NCBI RefSeq assembly: GCF_001652725.1
Contig: NZ_LWHJ01000011.1
Location: forward strand, 1 to 64,000
DNA: 64,000 nt
Source of the DNA: Pedobacter psychrophilus
GTDB taxonomy: Bacteria > Bacteroidota > Bacteroidia > Sphingobacteriales > Sphingobacteriaceae
Direction of reading: 5' to 3'
The position numbers and the translations under genes were made by a program. This document shows positions 18,836 to 30,056 of this stretch, one piece after another. Under the pieces are notes generated by a model. That model was not told the DNA's origin, did no database searches, and was given only the letters and a program-made list of their open reading frames with translations. Numbering within the stretch: the first letter of the stretch is position 1; every line of letters starts with the position of its first letter.

Positions 18836-19032
18836 TTTACAACGTCGTCTTCGTCTTCTGGCAATATAAAATCGTCTCCAAATTGCTCATTAACATCATG
18901 TGCCCATTCCTCTTGGTTAGTTGCCTCATGTACGTTTTCGGTTTGTTTGTTGACTATTTTATCCTCATCGTTAGTGATTTTTACATCATCAGCATTTTTC
19001 TTTAAATCTTTTGGGTCTTGAGTATTTTCCAT
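18832..19032 (-). CDS. Small acidic hydrophilic hypothetical protein
   Basis: 66 residues, rich in Asp, Glu, Asn and Lys, with no membrane segment, ending EDEDDVVN. It is probably disordered. The frame begins with ATG and its 3' end overlaps the stop of the convergent propeller-like gene by 4 bp. Function unknown. The main doubt is whether it is expressed. Confidence 0.55.
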   Translation of the reverse strand: MENTQDPKDLKKNADDVKITNDEDKIVNKQTENVHEATNQEEWAHDVNEQFGDDFILPEDEDDVVN

Positions 19033-19124
19033 GATTGATTTTTTAATAGAATAATCAAAAATCTTACCATTTAAATTTTTAGGACTTTCTCAGCGTCGAA
19101 AAAAACTGCGACGTATTTTAATTA

Positions 19125-19159
19125 AAGACTTACTAAGTTTCAAAAACTTCGTAAGTCTT
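19125..19159. repeat. Palindromic intergenic element, family 2, copy 1
   Basis: Arms AAGACTTACTAAGTTT and AAACTTCGTAAGTCTT separated by CAA, with one mismatched pair. Related copies lie at 27823-27855 and 50981-51017. It sits between the acidic small gene and the M28 peptidase. Confidence 0.8.
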
Positions 19160-19258
19160 AATAAGAAAATAGTATCAAAACCGATACAATTTCTATATCA
19201 TTTTCAGTTATAAAGATTTTTTCTAAATTGCTTTTTAATAAAACCAAAAGTCAATAAT

Positions 19259-20809
19259 ATGAAACTAAGAATTTACTTATTCAATGCATTTCTAATTACC
19301 AGTTTATCTGTTTTTGCCCAAACAAAAAATCCTATTATAGATCAAATTGTTAAGGAAGAAAAAGAAAATTCCCAATTAAAAATGCTCGCCCATGAGCTCA
19401 CGGATTTCATTGGTCCCCGTTTAGTAGGCTCTCCACAAATGAAACAAGCAAATGATTGGGCTGTAAAAAAATATACCGATTGGGGCATCAATGCTAAAAA
19501 TGAAAAATGGGGCGAATGGCGTGGATGGCAACGTGGCATTACCCATATTGATATGGTTTCGCCTAGAGTAAAATCTTTAGAAGGCACACAACTGGCTTGG
19601 AACCCTTCTACATCATCTAAAGGAGTAACAGCAGAAGTTATTATTCTCCCAGATTTAGCAGATTCTACTGCATTTAGCAATTGGTTGCCAAATGTAAAGG
19701 GAAAGTTAGTAATGGTTTCCATGTTACAACCAACGGGACGCCCTGATGATAATTGGGAAACATTTGGTACCAAAGAATCTATCGAGAAAATGAAAACCGA
19801 ACGAGCCGAAATGACTAAAGCTTGGGCAAATCGTATTCGTAAAACAGGTTTCACTTCCCGAACTTTACCATTAGCTTTAGAAAATGCTGGAGCTGCTGGT
19901 GTTGTTACTTCTTATTGGTCGGCAGGATTTGGTGTAAATAAAATATTTAGTGCCTATACCAAGAAAATTCCTTCAGTAGATATTTCACTAGAAGATTATG
20001 GAATGTTATATCGTTTGGCAGAATCGGGCAATACACCAAAACTTAAAATAGTTGCAGAAAGTAAAGAAATGGGCAAAGTGCCTGTTTTTAATACCATTGC
20101 AGAAATTAAAGGATCAGAAAAACCTGATGAATATGTAATCCTTTCTGCACATTTTGATTCCTGGGATGGTGCTAGCGGTGCAACCGATAACGGGACCGGA
20201 ACAATTACCATGATGGAAGCGATGCGAATTTTGAAGAAAGTTTATCCAAATCCAAAACGTACCATTTTAGTAGGACATTGGGGCAGTGAAGAACAAGGTT
20301 TAAATGGCTCAAGGGCTTTCGTTGAGGATCATCCCGAAATTGTTAAAAACATTCAAGCGGTGTTTAATCAAGATAACGGTACAGGAAGAGTAGTAGATTT
20401 ATCTGGTCAAGGATTTTTAAACGCTTACGATTATTTAGGAAGATGGTTATATCCAGTTCCAACAGAAATTAAAAATCAAATCAAAACTAACTTTCCAGGT
20501 ACGCCAGGTGGGGGCGGTTCTGATTACGCTTCTTTTGTAGCAGCCGGCGCACCAGCTTTTTCATTAAGTTCTACCAGTTGGGCTTATGGTAATTATACAT
20601 GGCACACTAACAGAGATACTTACGATAAAATTGTTTTTGATGATGTACAAAGTAATGCTATTCTAACTGCAATTTTAGCTTACATGGCATCTGAAGATCC
20701 AGAAAAAACATCTAATGTAAAAAGTATATTGCCAATGGATAATAGAACAGGTAAACCATCAGCTTGGCCAGTTCAGCGTTCTCCAACTAGGTTAGGTGGA
20801 ATGGATTAA
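19259..20809 (+). CDS. Secreted M28-family zinc metallopeptidase
   Basis: 516 residues. The signal peptide (about 1-21, ending SVFAQ) is followed by a region that accommodates a PA-like insert (about 110-260), then the M28 catalytic domain. Zinc ligands and catalytic residues are in place: H298 (SAHFDSW), D310 (ATDNGTG), E344/E345 (GSEEQG), D372 (NQDNGTGR) and H449 (WHTNRDTYD). It is expected to act as an aminopeptidase or carboxypeptidase in the periplasm or outside the cell. The gene is monocistronic, and an ABC-transporter fragment lies directly downstream. Confidence 0.9.
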   Translation: MKLRIYLFNAFLITSLSVFAQTKNPIIDQIVKEEKENSQLKMLAHELTDFIGPRLVGSPQMKQANDWAVKKYTDWGINAKNEKWGEWRGWQRGITHIDMVSPRVKSLEGTQLAWNPSTSSKGVTAEVIILPDLADSTAFSNWLPNVKGKLVMVSMLQPTGRPDDNWETFGTKESIEKMKTERAEMTKAWANRIRKTGFTSRTLPLALENAGAAGVVTSYWSAGFGVNKIFSAYTKKIPSVDISLEDYGMLYRLAESGNTPKLKIVAESKEMGKVPVFNTIAEIKGSEKPDEYVILSAHFDSWDGASGATDNGTGTITMMEAMRILKKVYPNPKRTILVGHWGSEEQGLNGSRAFVEDHPEIVKNIQAVFNQDNGTGRVVDLSGQGFLNAYDYLGRWLYPVPTEIKNQIKTNFPGTPGGGGSDYASFVAAGAPAFSLSSTSWAYGNYTWHTNRDTYDKIVFDDVQSNAILTAILAYMASEDPEKTSNVKSILPMDNRTGKPSAWPVQRSPTRLGGMD

Positions 20810-20881
20810 ATACTAATAATTAAATCAATGGTAGTTTTCTTAAACTCACTAAATATTTCATAAACGATTGACCTATTTCAT

Positions 20882-20998
20882 GCAGATAAAATAAACGTGT
20901 TAGATAATGGAAAAGTGGTGGAAGAGGGTAACAATTCTGATTTGATTTTAAAACAGACACATTATTATGATTTATGGAAACAGGCTTTTCCTAAGTAA
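20882..20998 (+). pseudogene. 3' remnant of an ABC-transporter ATPase gene
   Basis: 38 codons plus TAA read A-D-K-I-N-V-L-D-N-G-K-V-V-E-E-G, then N-N-S-D-L-I-L-K and a tail ending Q-A-F-P-K-stop. This is the typical C-terminal end of an ABC exporter ATP-binding domain (the strand after the H-loop, then V-V-E-x-G-x-H-x-x-L). The H-loop, Walker and signature motifs are missing, and an in-frame stop lies about 20 bp upstream. It is therefore a deletion remnant, not a gene. Confidence 0.75.
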
Positions 20999-21095
20999 TT
21001 TCATAATCAAGTACTTGCAGTAGAAATTTTAGCTTGTTATTTAACAATTTCCTTTTTTTAAAACTGATATTTTCAAAATCATTTAATTTAATATT

Positions 21096-22268
21096 ATGAG
21101 AATCATACCATTAATGATATTATTTTTAATTGGTGTAGTTAGCACTGATTGTTTTGCACAACAAAAAATCTCAGGTCAAATATTGGATAGTCTAAATTCT
21201 AAACCAATTGCGTATGCGGTTATTCAGGTTTCAAAAAACACGGTAATCTCAAATTCTGAAGGTAATTTTGAATTAAATATAAAAGAGGATAAAAATGACA
21301 GTTTAATATTATCCTGTTTTGGATATCAGCTTAAAAAGTATTCATTTAAAGAATTATCAAAGCAAAACCAAAAATTTTATTTAAGTCCTCAAAGTATAAT
21401 TCTTATCGAGGTTACTGTTAAGCCAATCACCATTAAAGAACTTTTGATATTGGCCACTAAAACATCTTCAGAGAAATTTAATAGCCCAGTTCTACTATCA
21501 GGTTATTACCGTGAGGTAGTAAAAAGAGATTCGCTAATTTCTAAATATTCTGATGGTTTATTAAATTATTTTATAGAAAAAGATAAAAAGGGAAAAACGG
21601 ATATTACCGTTAAAATAGACCAAAGTAGGGTTAAAGAAGTAGATTTAAAAGAAGAAGATGATAAAATTGACGCTCTTAATAGTAAAATACCTGTAACGCT
21701 CTTACCATCTTACATACGCCCAAATTTATTAAGTATTTTAGACAGCAACAACTTTAAAAATTATAATTTTAAATTGGTTGAAATTGAAGGTGCCCAACCA
21801 TTATATAAAATCACTTTTAAACCTCAATTAGAAGCCAAAGTTCCTCTAAATGAAGGTGTAATTTATATAGATAAAGAAACAAATCTAATTTTAGAAATGG
21901 AGGCAAAATTTTGTCCTACTCCAAATGTACCGTTTTTTAAAACTGTATCTATGTTGGGCATAACAGTTAATGTTACAGACAGAAATCTTTATGTAAAGTA
22001 TAAACATATTGATGATAATTATTACCCGCTTTATTCGCAATTTGGAATTAAGGTGTCAATTGCTTCTAAAAGAGTAAACCAAACTTCTGAACTGCGAAGC
22101 GAGTTTTTAGCTACAGATTATCAAAATAAATCTGTAATTAAACCTAATACCAATGTTTTTAATAAATTGTATTTATATAAAAACGGCTCTAATTTTACTT
22201 ATAATTTTTGGGAAAGTATGATTTCTACTTTAAACAGCAAAGAAGAGTTATTATTTTTGAAGGAATGA
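21096..22268 (+). CDS. Secreted CarboxypepD_reg-like protein
   Basis: 390 residues. The signal peptide (about 1-21, ending DCFAQ) is followed by a carboxypeptidase-regulatory-like beta-sandwich (about 25-95: SGQILDSLNSKPIAYAVIQV, SNSEGNFELNI, LILSCFGYQL). The remaining 290 residues have the pattern seen in many Bacteroidota proteins carrying this domain (LLSGYYREVVKRD, GVIYIDKETNLILEMEAKF, YVKYKHIDDNYYPLYSQ) and are probably outer-membrane or periplasmic. The function is unknown. The gene is monocistronic. Confidence 0.75.
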   Translation: MRIIPLMILFLIGVVSTDCFAQQKISGQILDSLNSKPIAYAVIQVSKNTVISNSEGNFELNIKEDKNDSLILSCFGYQLKKYSFKELSKQNQKFYLSPQSIILIEVTVKPITIKELLILATKTSSEKFNSPVLLSGYYREVVKRDSLISKYSDGLLNYFIEKDKKGKTDITVKIDQSRVKEVDLKEEDDKIDALNSKIPVTLLPSYIRPNLLSILDSNNFKNYNFKLVEIEGAQPLYKITFKPQLEAKVPLNEGVIYIDKETNLILEMEAKFCPTPNVPFFKTVSMLGITVNVTDRNLYVKYKHIDDNYYPLYSQFGIKVSIASKRVNQTSELRSEFLATDYQNKSVIKPNTNVFNKLYLYKNGSNFTYNFWESMISTLNSKEELLFLKE

Positions 22269-22304
22269 TAATTAAATTAAAAACAGTTGCTTAATACAAT
22301 TTAA

Positions 22305-22721
22305 TTAAACACTATAAAGTTTCACCATTTTTTCGGTAACCTCTACACCTCTACCGGTTTTTAAATCAATCATTATAAAATCAAACCAGCCATCAGTGCT
22401 GGTTTTTTTTGTTTTCTTGTTAGTGATTTCAAAAGTCACTCTGCAACCTCTTTTATTAATACTCTCAATTCCAGTTTCTACTATAAACGAATCTCCTAAA
22501 CCTAACGGACGTTTATAATCTATCATTACGGTTTTTACCACCCAGCCAAAACCCATTTCTAAGAATTTTTCCATGCTCATTCCGTAAAAGAGTTCCATTT
22601 GCTCGTAACGGGCGTTTAGCACATAATCTAAATATTTACTGTTATGAACATGATAAAACATATCAATATCATCTGGTCTAACTTTGTACTCGGTTTTAAA
22701 TCTGCTATAGGTTGGAGTCAT
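22305..22721 (-). CDS. Acyl-CoA thioesterase, 4HBT/YbgC-like hot-dog fold
   Basis: 138 residues, the usual size of a single hot-dog domain. The active-site region DIDMFYHVHNSKYLDYV matches the YbgC/FadM-type pattern with D20 and H24/H26 near the catalytic loop. RPLGLGDSF and the C-terminal strands also fit. It should hydrolyse acyl-CoA thioesters in the cytoplasm; chain preference is unknown. Its ATG overlaps the stop of the upstream methyltransferase gene by 4 bp, showing translational coupling. Confidence 0.85.
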   Translation of the reverse strand: MTPTYSRFKTEYKVRPDDIDMFYHVHNSKYLDYVLNARYEQMELFYGMSMEKFLEMGFGWVVKTVMIDYKRPLGLGDSFIVETGIESINKRGCRVTFEITNKKTKKTSTDGWFDFIMIDLKTGRGVEVTEKMVKLYSV

Positions 22722-23437
22722 GGTTTTTTAAATACAATAGTGATTCCGCTTTTTAAGTTTTTTGGGATAATGGCTTTAAAGGAACGGTAAAATTTTGACA
22801 ATGTAGATGGATATTCAAAATATTCATCAAAGATAAAATGCTCAATGATTAATCCATTTTCTTTGCCTAAATCAACAAGTTCTTTTGCGGTATATTCTCT
22901 AAAATGTCCTGGATTCTCTAAATTTTCCCGTAGCATTTCAAAAGGATTCTTTCCAAAAAATAGAGCCAATCTTTTTCTTAAGGCAACTGCATTTGGCGTT
23001 TGGATAATCAATAGACCTTCTTTATTTAATAAATGACTTAAGTTTTTAAAAAGGATTTTTGGTGATGTATATAAATGCTCCATAACTTCGGCGCAAATAA
23101 TTAAATCGTATTTAGGTAAATCCTCGGCGTAAGCCTTAAAAAAATTGAGGTCTTGTTTGATTAATTTTATTTTTTTTAAGATAGCAGAATTTGGTAGATG
23201 TCCTCCTTCGCTTACTTCTCCATCAAAACCTAAAAGGGTTAATTTTTCTCCAAATTTTTGATACAATAGCTCACTCAAAAATGAGGGACCAATATCTAAA
23301 ATGGCATTAAATTTTTTATTTTCGATAGTTGATAAAATAGTTTCAAAACGTTTAGCATGGATTTCCAGGTAATCCTTTTTCTCTGGATTAAGCTCAAAAT
23401 TATCGTAAAAATATTTTTTGATTTCCTCTTTTTGCAT
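22718..23437 (-). CDS. Class I SAM-dependent methyltransferase
   Basis: 239 residues from the ATG at 23437; an upstream TTG would add one residue. SAM-binding motif I is AILDIGPSF (about 45-53), motif II LTLLGFDGE, and motif IV YDLIICAEVMEHL. The post-core region (NPGHFREYTAKELVDLGKENG) is typical of UbiE/UbiG-like enzymes of unassigned substrate. The gene overlaps the downstream thioesterase by 4 bp, so the pair is one operon. The substrate is unknown. Confidence 0.85.
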   Translation of the reverse strand: MQKEEIKKYFYDNFELNPEKKDYLEIHAKRFETILSTIENKKFNAILDIGPSFLSELLYQKFGEKLTLLGFDGEVSEGGHLPNSAILKKIKLIKQDLNFFKAYAEDLPKYDLIICAEVMEHLYTSPKILFKNLSHLLNKEGLLIIQTPNAVALRKRLALFFGKNPFEMLRENLENPGHFREYTAKELVDLGKENGLIIEHFIFDEYFEYPSTLSKFYRSFKAIIPKNLKSGITIVFKKP

Positions 23438-23500
23438 CAACGGTTTTTAAATTTTAAATCGATATAAAATTAAAAGAATGTTAGCTTTAAGCCCTAATAT

Positions 23501-24709
23501 ATGACGTATTTTTTCTTTTATTGGCTTTTAAAAATTACTGCTAAACTTTATTTTAAAAAGATAAGGGTTTACGATTATGAAAACGTTAGCCCTAATAAAC
23601 CTCTAATTATTTGTGCAAATCATGGTAATTCTTTTATGGATGCCGTTTTAATGGCAGTTATTTTTAAAAGAAATCTTCATTTTTTGGCCAGGGCCGATGC
23701 TTTTAACACGCCATTTAAAAGATGGTTTTTAGGTAAAATTAACATGATGCCTGTTTACCGGATTAGAGATGGGAGGGAAGTAGTCAAAAATAATGATGCT
23801 ATTTTTGATAGGTGTCAACAGATTTTAGAGAATAACGGAGCAATTTTGATTTTTCCTGAAGGGAATTGTGTGGTAGAAAAACGTTTGCGAACTTTTAAAA
23901 CAGGATTTGTGCAGATGGCTTTTGCCAGTAAAATGCAAAATTTACAAGTATTACCAGTTACCATAAATTACAGCAATCCTTTGGAATTTTATTCTGAGGT
24001 TTCTTTTCAGTTTCAAAATCAAATTGATGTTAATTTAATAAAAGAAGAAACCCAAAACGATTATATTTCTTTTTCTAAATTATTATTATCAAAAACTATT
24101 GTTGGTATATCTCACCAAATGTTAATTCTCCCTGAAATTGAAGATGGGTTTTATGAACAAGCTTTAGAAATCAATTTGAATAATTTAAAAGTGGGTTTTG
24201 TAACCTCTCAACTCCATGTGATTAAAGAATTGGATCACATGAGATTAACTGACTCAATTTTATTTGAGGATTTGAAGATTAAGACCGCTAACTATTTTAA
24301 GCACTTAAATCAGTTAAATATTAATGATGAAGTTGTTGTAGAAGGCTCAATTATTAATCCATTTATATCAATTTTAGTAATTCCATTTTATTTTCTAATA
24401 AAAGCAATTCACTATTTACCTGCAACTTTAGTCAGTTTTATAATCAATAAAAAAATAAAACAATTGCAGTTTAAAGGTGCGGTTAGGATGATTTTAGGAA
24501 TGTTTGTTTATTTGATTTATACCTCTATTTTCTTGATTGTTTCTGTTCAGTTTCTCGGATTTTTCAATTCGATAATTTTTATGCTTATTTTCTTTAATCC
24601 ATACGTTTATAATAGATTAACGATAACGTATAAATCGATTAGAAAAAAAGAATTTTTACCTAAATTATTGGACTTAAGAAAAGAAATAATAGGTAATTTT
24701 AATCTTTAA
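23501..24709 (+). CDS. PlsC-family lysophospholipid/glycerol-phosphate acyltransferase
   Basis: 402 residues. The N-terminal acyltransferase domain has motif I ANHGNSFMDAV with H41 and D47 (the HX5D spacing seen in a Bacteroidota subgroup), a middle block FLARADAF and motif III FPEG at 118-121. The C-terminal part has two to three hydrophobic segments (about 280-375), so the protein is membrane-bound. It is expected to acylate a lysophospholipid or glycerol phosphate at the inner membrane. The 3' end overlaps the convergent VOC gene by 11 bp. Confidence 0.8.
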   Translation: MTYFFFYWLLKITAKLYFKKIRVYDYENVSPNKPLIICANHGNSFMDAVLMAVIFKRNLHFLARADAFNTPFKRWFLGKINMMPVYRIRDGREVVKNNDAIFDRCQQILENNGAILIFPEGNCVVEKRLRTFKTGFVQMAFASKMQNLQVLPVTINYSNPLEFYSEVSFQFQNQIDVNLIKEETQNDYISFSKLLLSKTIVGISHQMLILPEIEDGFYEQALEINLNNLKVGFVTSQLHVIKELDHMRLTDSILFEDLKIKTANYFKHLNQLNINDEVVVEGSIINPFISILVIPFYFLIKAIHYLPATLVSFIINKKIKQLQFKGAVRMILGMFVYLIYTSIFLIVSVQFLGFFNSIIFMLIFFNPYVYNRLTITYKSIRKKEFLPKLLDLRKEIIGNFNL

Positions 24710-25757
24710 CCTTAGTTAAGCCTAAAAGCTTAACCATCCAATCTGGTAAATTTTTATCTCTGTTTCTCTTTTTCATGTTGAGATAAATTCCCCATTTCTT
24801 TAAAATAGGCACTTTATGTGTCTCAACAAATTCTATTAAAGTACCATCTGGATCTTCAATATATGAAAAATGCCCAGCGGCTTCTCCCATATCAAAACTA
24901 TTCTGGCTATCTACCGTAAAGTTAAATCCCGCTTTTGCACATTGATCTTTTAATAAGTTCATGCCAATTACATCAAAACAAACATGGATATAGCCACTAT
25001 CGCCCCAAAACCTATTTTGATAAACTTTAGTTCCTGTTTTATCTTTTCTTTCAATCAACTCTACCTCGGTTTTTCCAAAAAGCTTGCTAAAACCGCCAGA
25101 TTTTTCTTCCGAATGTCTTAATAAAACTCTCCTAAAATCTGTATCTGATTGATTTAAAGATTTTAAATCTTCAAAATTTTCAGTTTTATCGTAAGCTATA
25201 GTATCGTAATCTAAAATATCTTTATATAGTTTTAATGAAGCATCAATATCAGAGACACCAATTGTAATTCCACTTACACCGCCCGTTAAATCATTATTTT
25301 CTGAAAACCAGTCTTCACTTTCTACTATTTCAAATAAGTTTTGATAAGGGTCCATCAGATAAAAATGAAGCTTGCCTTCCGGCGATTTTACCAATTCAGT
25401 TTTTAAATCTAAACCTTCAGATTTAAAGAATTGATAAGTTTCAGAAACGTTTTTAGCTTTAATTTTAACAATGTTGATTCCGAAATCACCAATCTTAATT
25501 GGCTGAAGATTATCAACAGGTTTTCTATCTTTAAATTGCCAAAGTTCAAAACCGCCGCCGCCTTGCATATTCATAGCCAAAACGGCATATCTTTTATGTA
25601 CTTTATTTCCGGTATATTGATACATTAAAGCAGCTTCGGCAGTATCTTCAAATACAGGAACGTTCATCCCAAAGTATTTTCTATACCATTTCCAAGATTC
25701 TTTTATATCCTTATAACTAATCCCAACTTGCTGAATGCCACAAATTTTCTTATTCAT
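24699..25757 (-). CDS. Two-domain VOC (glyoxalase/dioxygenase superfamily) protein
   Basis: 352 residues made of two vicinal-oxygen-chelate halves: about 5-130 (GIQQVGISYKDIKESWKWY ... HFYLMDPYQNLFEIVE) and about 150-315 (GVSGITIGVSDIDASLKLYK ... HFSYIEDPDGTLIEFVE). Candidate metal ligands are the His and Glu at the strand ends. The activity is unknown; the superfamily includes glyoxalases, extradiol dioxygenases and resistance proteins. The glycosyltransferase gene ends 3 bp upstream, so the two are co-transcribed. Confidence 0.8.
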   Translation of the reverse strand: MNKKICGIQQVGISYKDIKESWKWYRKYFGMNVPVFEDTAEAALMYQYTGNKVHKRYAVLAMNMQGGGGFELWQFKDRKPVDNLQPIKIGDFGINIVKIKAKNVSETYQFFKSEGLDLKTELVKSPEGKLHFYLMDPYQNLFEIVESEDWFSENNDLTGGVSGITIGVSDIDASLKLYKDILDYDTIAYDKTENFEDLKSLNQSDTDFRRVLLRHSEEKSGGFSKLFGKTEVELIERKDKTGTKVYQNRFWGDSGYIHVCFDVIGMNLLKDQCAKAGFNFTVDSQNSFDMGEAAGHFSYIEDPDGTLIEFVETHKVPILKKWGIYLNMKKRNRDKNLPDWMVKLLGLTKVKD

Positions 25758-25760
25758 ATT

Positions 25761-26468
25761 TTAGTATTTCAGCTCGTTCTTTTCGTGGTTCAATGTCTTT
25801 TTATAAAATTTGATAATTTTATCGTGATCTACTTTTGCATAAAACATCATAAAGGCAACAAAATTTGCATAATTAACTTTTAAATAGCTGTTATAATCGT
25901 ATTTTCTAGCAGATACAATTACATCTTTAGGTATAATTTTGAAAGGATGTTTTTTTCTTGCCCGTAAAATAATATCATAATCTTCCATCACTTTATGATT
26001 TTCACAGTAGCCACCTAAATCATCAAATAATTCTCTGGTAATAAATAAGGATTGATCTCCGCCCCTACACATCAGCCTATCAAAACGAGTGAAATAAGAA
26101 TTCAATTTTAATAACTTTTTATCAGAATTAAACTTAAAACGATAACAGCCCATAGGGAAACCTTCTGCTATAGAAAGCTTTATATCTTCATAAAAAGATT
26201 TAGGTGGTAATGTATCTGCATGTACGAAATACAATACATTTCCTTTAGCTTTTTTGGCAGCAAAATTCATTTGTTTTGCCCTTCCTTTTTCTTTTGAGCT
26301 TAAAAGTATTGCCTCGTGATTCTCAATCAACTTTTGGGTTCCATCTGTACTTCCACCATCAACCACAATAATTTCTATATCATTACGGCTTATTTCTTGC
26401 AAAAGGAGCAATAATTCACTGATATTTTCACTCTCGTTATAGGTGGGTATGATGATACTTAAAAACAT
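25761..26468 (-). CDS. Family 2 glycosyltransferase (TIGR04283-like)
   Basis: 235 residues with a GT-A fold. The nucleotide-sugar region reads SIIIPTYNESENI, VVDGGSTDGT, and the GRAKQMNFAAKKAKG block is followed by FVHADTLPP, which holds the metal-binding HAD in place of DXD. The closing region has MEDYDIILRAR. The pattern fits the small GT2 group often labelled arsenosugar-biosynthesis glycosyltransferase, but no arsenic methylation genes are nearby, so that role is not supported. First gene of a two-gene operon with the VOC protein. Confidence 0.8.
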   Translation of the reverse strand: MFLSIIIPTYNESENISELLLLLQEISRNDIEIIVVDGGSTDGTQKLIENHEAILLSSKEKGRAKQMNFAAKKAKGNVLYFVHADTLPPKSFYEDIKLSIAEGFPMGCYRFKFNSDKKLLKLNSYFTRFDRLMCRGGDQSLFITRELFDDLGGYCENHKVMEDYDIILRARKKHPFKIIPKDVIVSARKYDYNSYLKVNYANFVAFMMFYAKVDHDKIIKFYKKTLNHEKNELKY

Positions 26469-26584
26469 ATATTAATACAAATGGATTTAATTTAAATGAA
26501 AAAAATAATAAATTAAATCTATTAAAAATCTAAACTAATATAAATTACGTCTTTTAAATAAAATAAGATTTTAAATTCAAAACC

Positions 26585-27388
26585 ATGAATATAATAAAAA
26601 TGAAAACCTTTGCCCTAATTACATTTATTTCTATAGTTGCAACAAGCTGCGGAATAAAGAAACCTCAACCTCAAACAGAAAAAACTGTTGAGTCTACCAT
26701 GTATAATGATCTTTCTGTAAAGATGCTAGAAAACTTGAAAGCCAATAAATCTGTAAAAGAAATACAAGATAAGTTGGAGAGTGTTACAGAAAAGGAATTA
26801 ATGGAAGGTTTGCCAACTGATGCTAATAAAAAAGCTTTTTGGATTAATGTTTATAATGGTTATATCATTGCGATATTGAAAAAGGATAAAAGTCAGTTTA
26901 AAGATAGAAACGCTTTTTTTGGTAAAAAACAAGTGAAAATAGCAGGCGAAACTTTAAGTTTTGATGATATAGAAAATGGAATGATTCGTAAATCTCAATA
27001 TAAATTTGGATTAGGATATATCCGTAAAGTGTTACCTTCAGCATTCGAACGTCATTTAAGGGTTGATGATAGAGATTATAGAATACATTTTGCTTTAAAT
27101 TGCGGTGCTAAAAGTTGCCCTCCAGTAAGAAGTTATAAGCCAGAAGGGTTATATAATCAATTAGAAAATGCTGCAAAATCTTATCTAACTGATTTCACAA
27201 AATATAGCGAAAAGAAAAACGAAGTTGAGTCTAGCGTTTTGATGAGTTATTTCAGAGGAGATTTTGGTGGTAAAGGCGGACAAAAGAAAATCTTGAAAAG
27301 CTTTAAATTGATTCCAGAAGATAGTAATCCTACAATTACTTATGGAGATTATGACTGGAGTTTGGATATTGACAACTTCGCCAAATAA
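26585..27388 (+). CDS. DUF547-domain lipoprotein
   Basis: 267 residues. The signal peptide ends in a lipobox (VATSC at about residues 19-23). The ATG at 26600 would give a more compact signal peptide and may be the real start. The DUF547 domain is shown by KKAFWINVYNGYIIAIL, HFALNCGAKSCPPVR and VLMSYFRGDFGG. DUF547 resembles peptidase-fold proteins but its activity is not established. It lies upstream of rpsO, which has its own promoter. Confidence 0.85.
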   Translation: MNIIKMKTFALITFISIVATSCGIKKPQPQTEKTVESTMYNDLSVKMLENLKANKSVKEIQDKLESVTEKELMEGLPTDANKKAFWINVYNGYIIAILKKDKSQFKDRNAFFGKKQVKIAGETLSFDDIENGMIRKSQYKFGLGYIRKVLPSAFERHLRVDDRDYRIHFALNCGAKSCPPVRSYKPEGLYNQLENAAKSYLTDFTKYSEKKNEVESSVLMSYFRGDFGGKGGQKKILKSFKLIPEDSNPTITYGDYDWSLDIDNFAK

Positions 27389-27393
27389 AAACG

Positions 27394-27423
27394 TTTGAAT
27401 AATTGATAATTAAATGTACTTTG
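27394..27423 (+). promoter_or_regulatory. Putative rpsO promoter
   Basis: TTTG at 27394-27397 and GTACTTTG at 27416-27423 with an 18-bp spacer, close to the Bacteroidota -33/-7 arrangement. The rpsO ATG is 43 bp downstream. Confidence 0.5.
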
Positions 27424-27465
27424 CATCCTTATTAATTAATTATATCACTTTAATATTATTCAAGA

Positions 27466-27750
27466 ATGTATTTAAGTACAGAAAAGAAGAAAGAAATCTT
27501 CGCACAACACGGAGGAGTAGATACCAACACTGGGTCTGCAGAAGGTCAGGTAGCATTGTTCACTTATAGAATTGCTCATTTAACTGGTCATTTAAAGAAA
27601 AACAGAAAAGATTTTGGAACTCAATTATCTTTACAAAAGCTAGTTGGTAAAAGAAGAGCTTTATTAGCTTACCTTTTCAAGGTTGATATCGAAAGATACA
27701 GAGCTATTATCAAAGCATTAGGATTAAGGGATATTATCAAATCAATTTAA
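27466..27750 (+). CDS. rpsO: 30S ribosomal protein S15
   Basis: 94 residues, close to the usual 88-89. It has the S15 pattern GSAEGQVALFTYRIAHLTGHL followed by KDFGTQLSLQKLVGKRRALLAYL. It binds the 16S rRNA central domain early in 30S assembly. The gene stands alone between its own promoter and a terminator; pnp is not adjacent. Confidence 0.97.
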   Translation: MYLSTEKKKEIFAQHGGVDTNTGSAEGQVALFTYRIAHLTGHLKKNRKDFGTQLSLQKLVGKRRALLAYLFKVDIERYRAIIKALGLRDIIKSI

Positions 27751-27769
27751 TCTATTATTAAGAATAATT

Positions 27770-27803
27770 AAAAGCATTTCCTGATAAAGGAAATGGCTTT
27801 TTT
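27770..27803 (+). terminator. rpsO terminator
   Basis: AAAAGCATTTCCT pairs with AGGAAATGGCTTTT across a short loop and runs into T6, 19 bp after the rpsO stop. Confidence 0.85.
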
Positions 27804-27822
27804 GTTGAGGTAGTTTATTAAA

Positions 27823-27855
27823 AGACTTACGAAGTTTTTAAAACTTCGTAAGTCT
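27823..27855. repeat. Palindromic intergenic element, family 2, copy 2
   Basis: Perfect 16-bp arms AGACTTACGAAGTTTT / AAAACTTCGTAAGTCT with a one-base centre. It lies between the rpsO and gyrB terminators. The same element occurs at 19125 and 50981. Confidence 0.9.
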
Positions 27856-27886
27856 AAATCATTGTTTAAACTAATTTTATCTTAAC

Positions 27887-27920
27887 AAAAAAGCCAACCC
27901 TAATTAAAGGATTGGCTTTT
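27887..27920 (-). terminator. gyrB terminator
   Basis: Read on the minus strand, AAAAGCCAATCC and GGTTGGCTTTT form the stem, followed by T-rich sequence, about 22 bp after the gyrB stop. Confidence 0.85.
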
Positions 27921-27942
27921 AAAAGATTAATTAGTGATTTAC

Positions 27943-29907
<1,965 letters not shown>

Positions 29908-30056
29908 TTAATTTAAGTCTTACCTGTAAAAATACGTTTTTAAAGGCATATACGGAAACTTGTGGAGAAAATTATGACTGTTTGGTTATGAGCTAGAGAC
30001 ATTTAAATTATTTGTTTTTTCTTTTAAAAATTAAAGTTTTAGAAGAAATTTATTTT

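Noticed and set aside
25761-26468. Arsenosugar biosynthesis role for the GT2 enzyme
   Set aside because: No arsenic methyltransferase or radical-SAM partner lies nearby; only the general glycosyltransferase call is kept.
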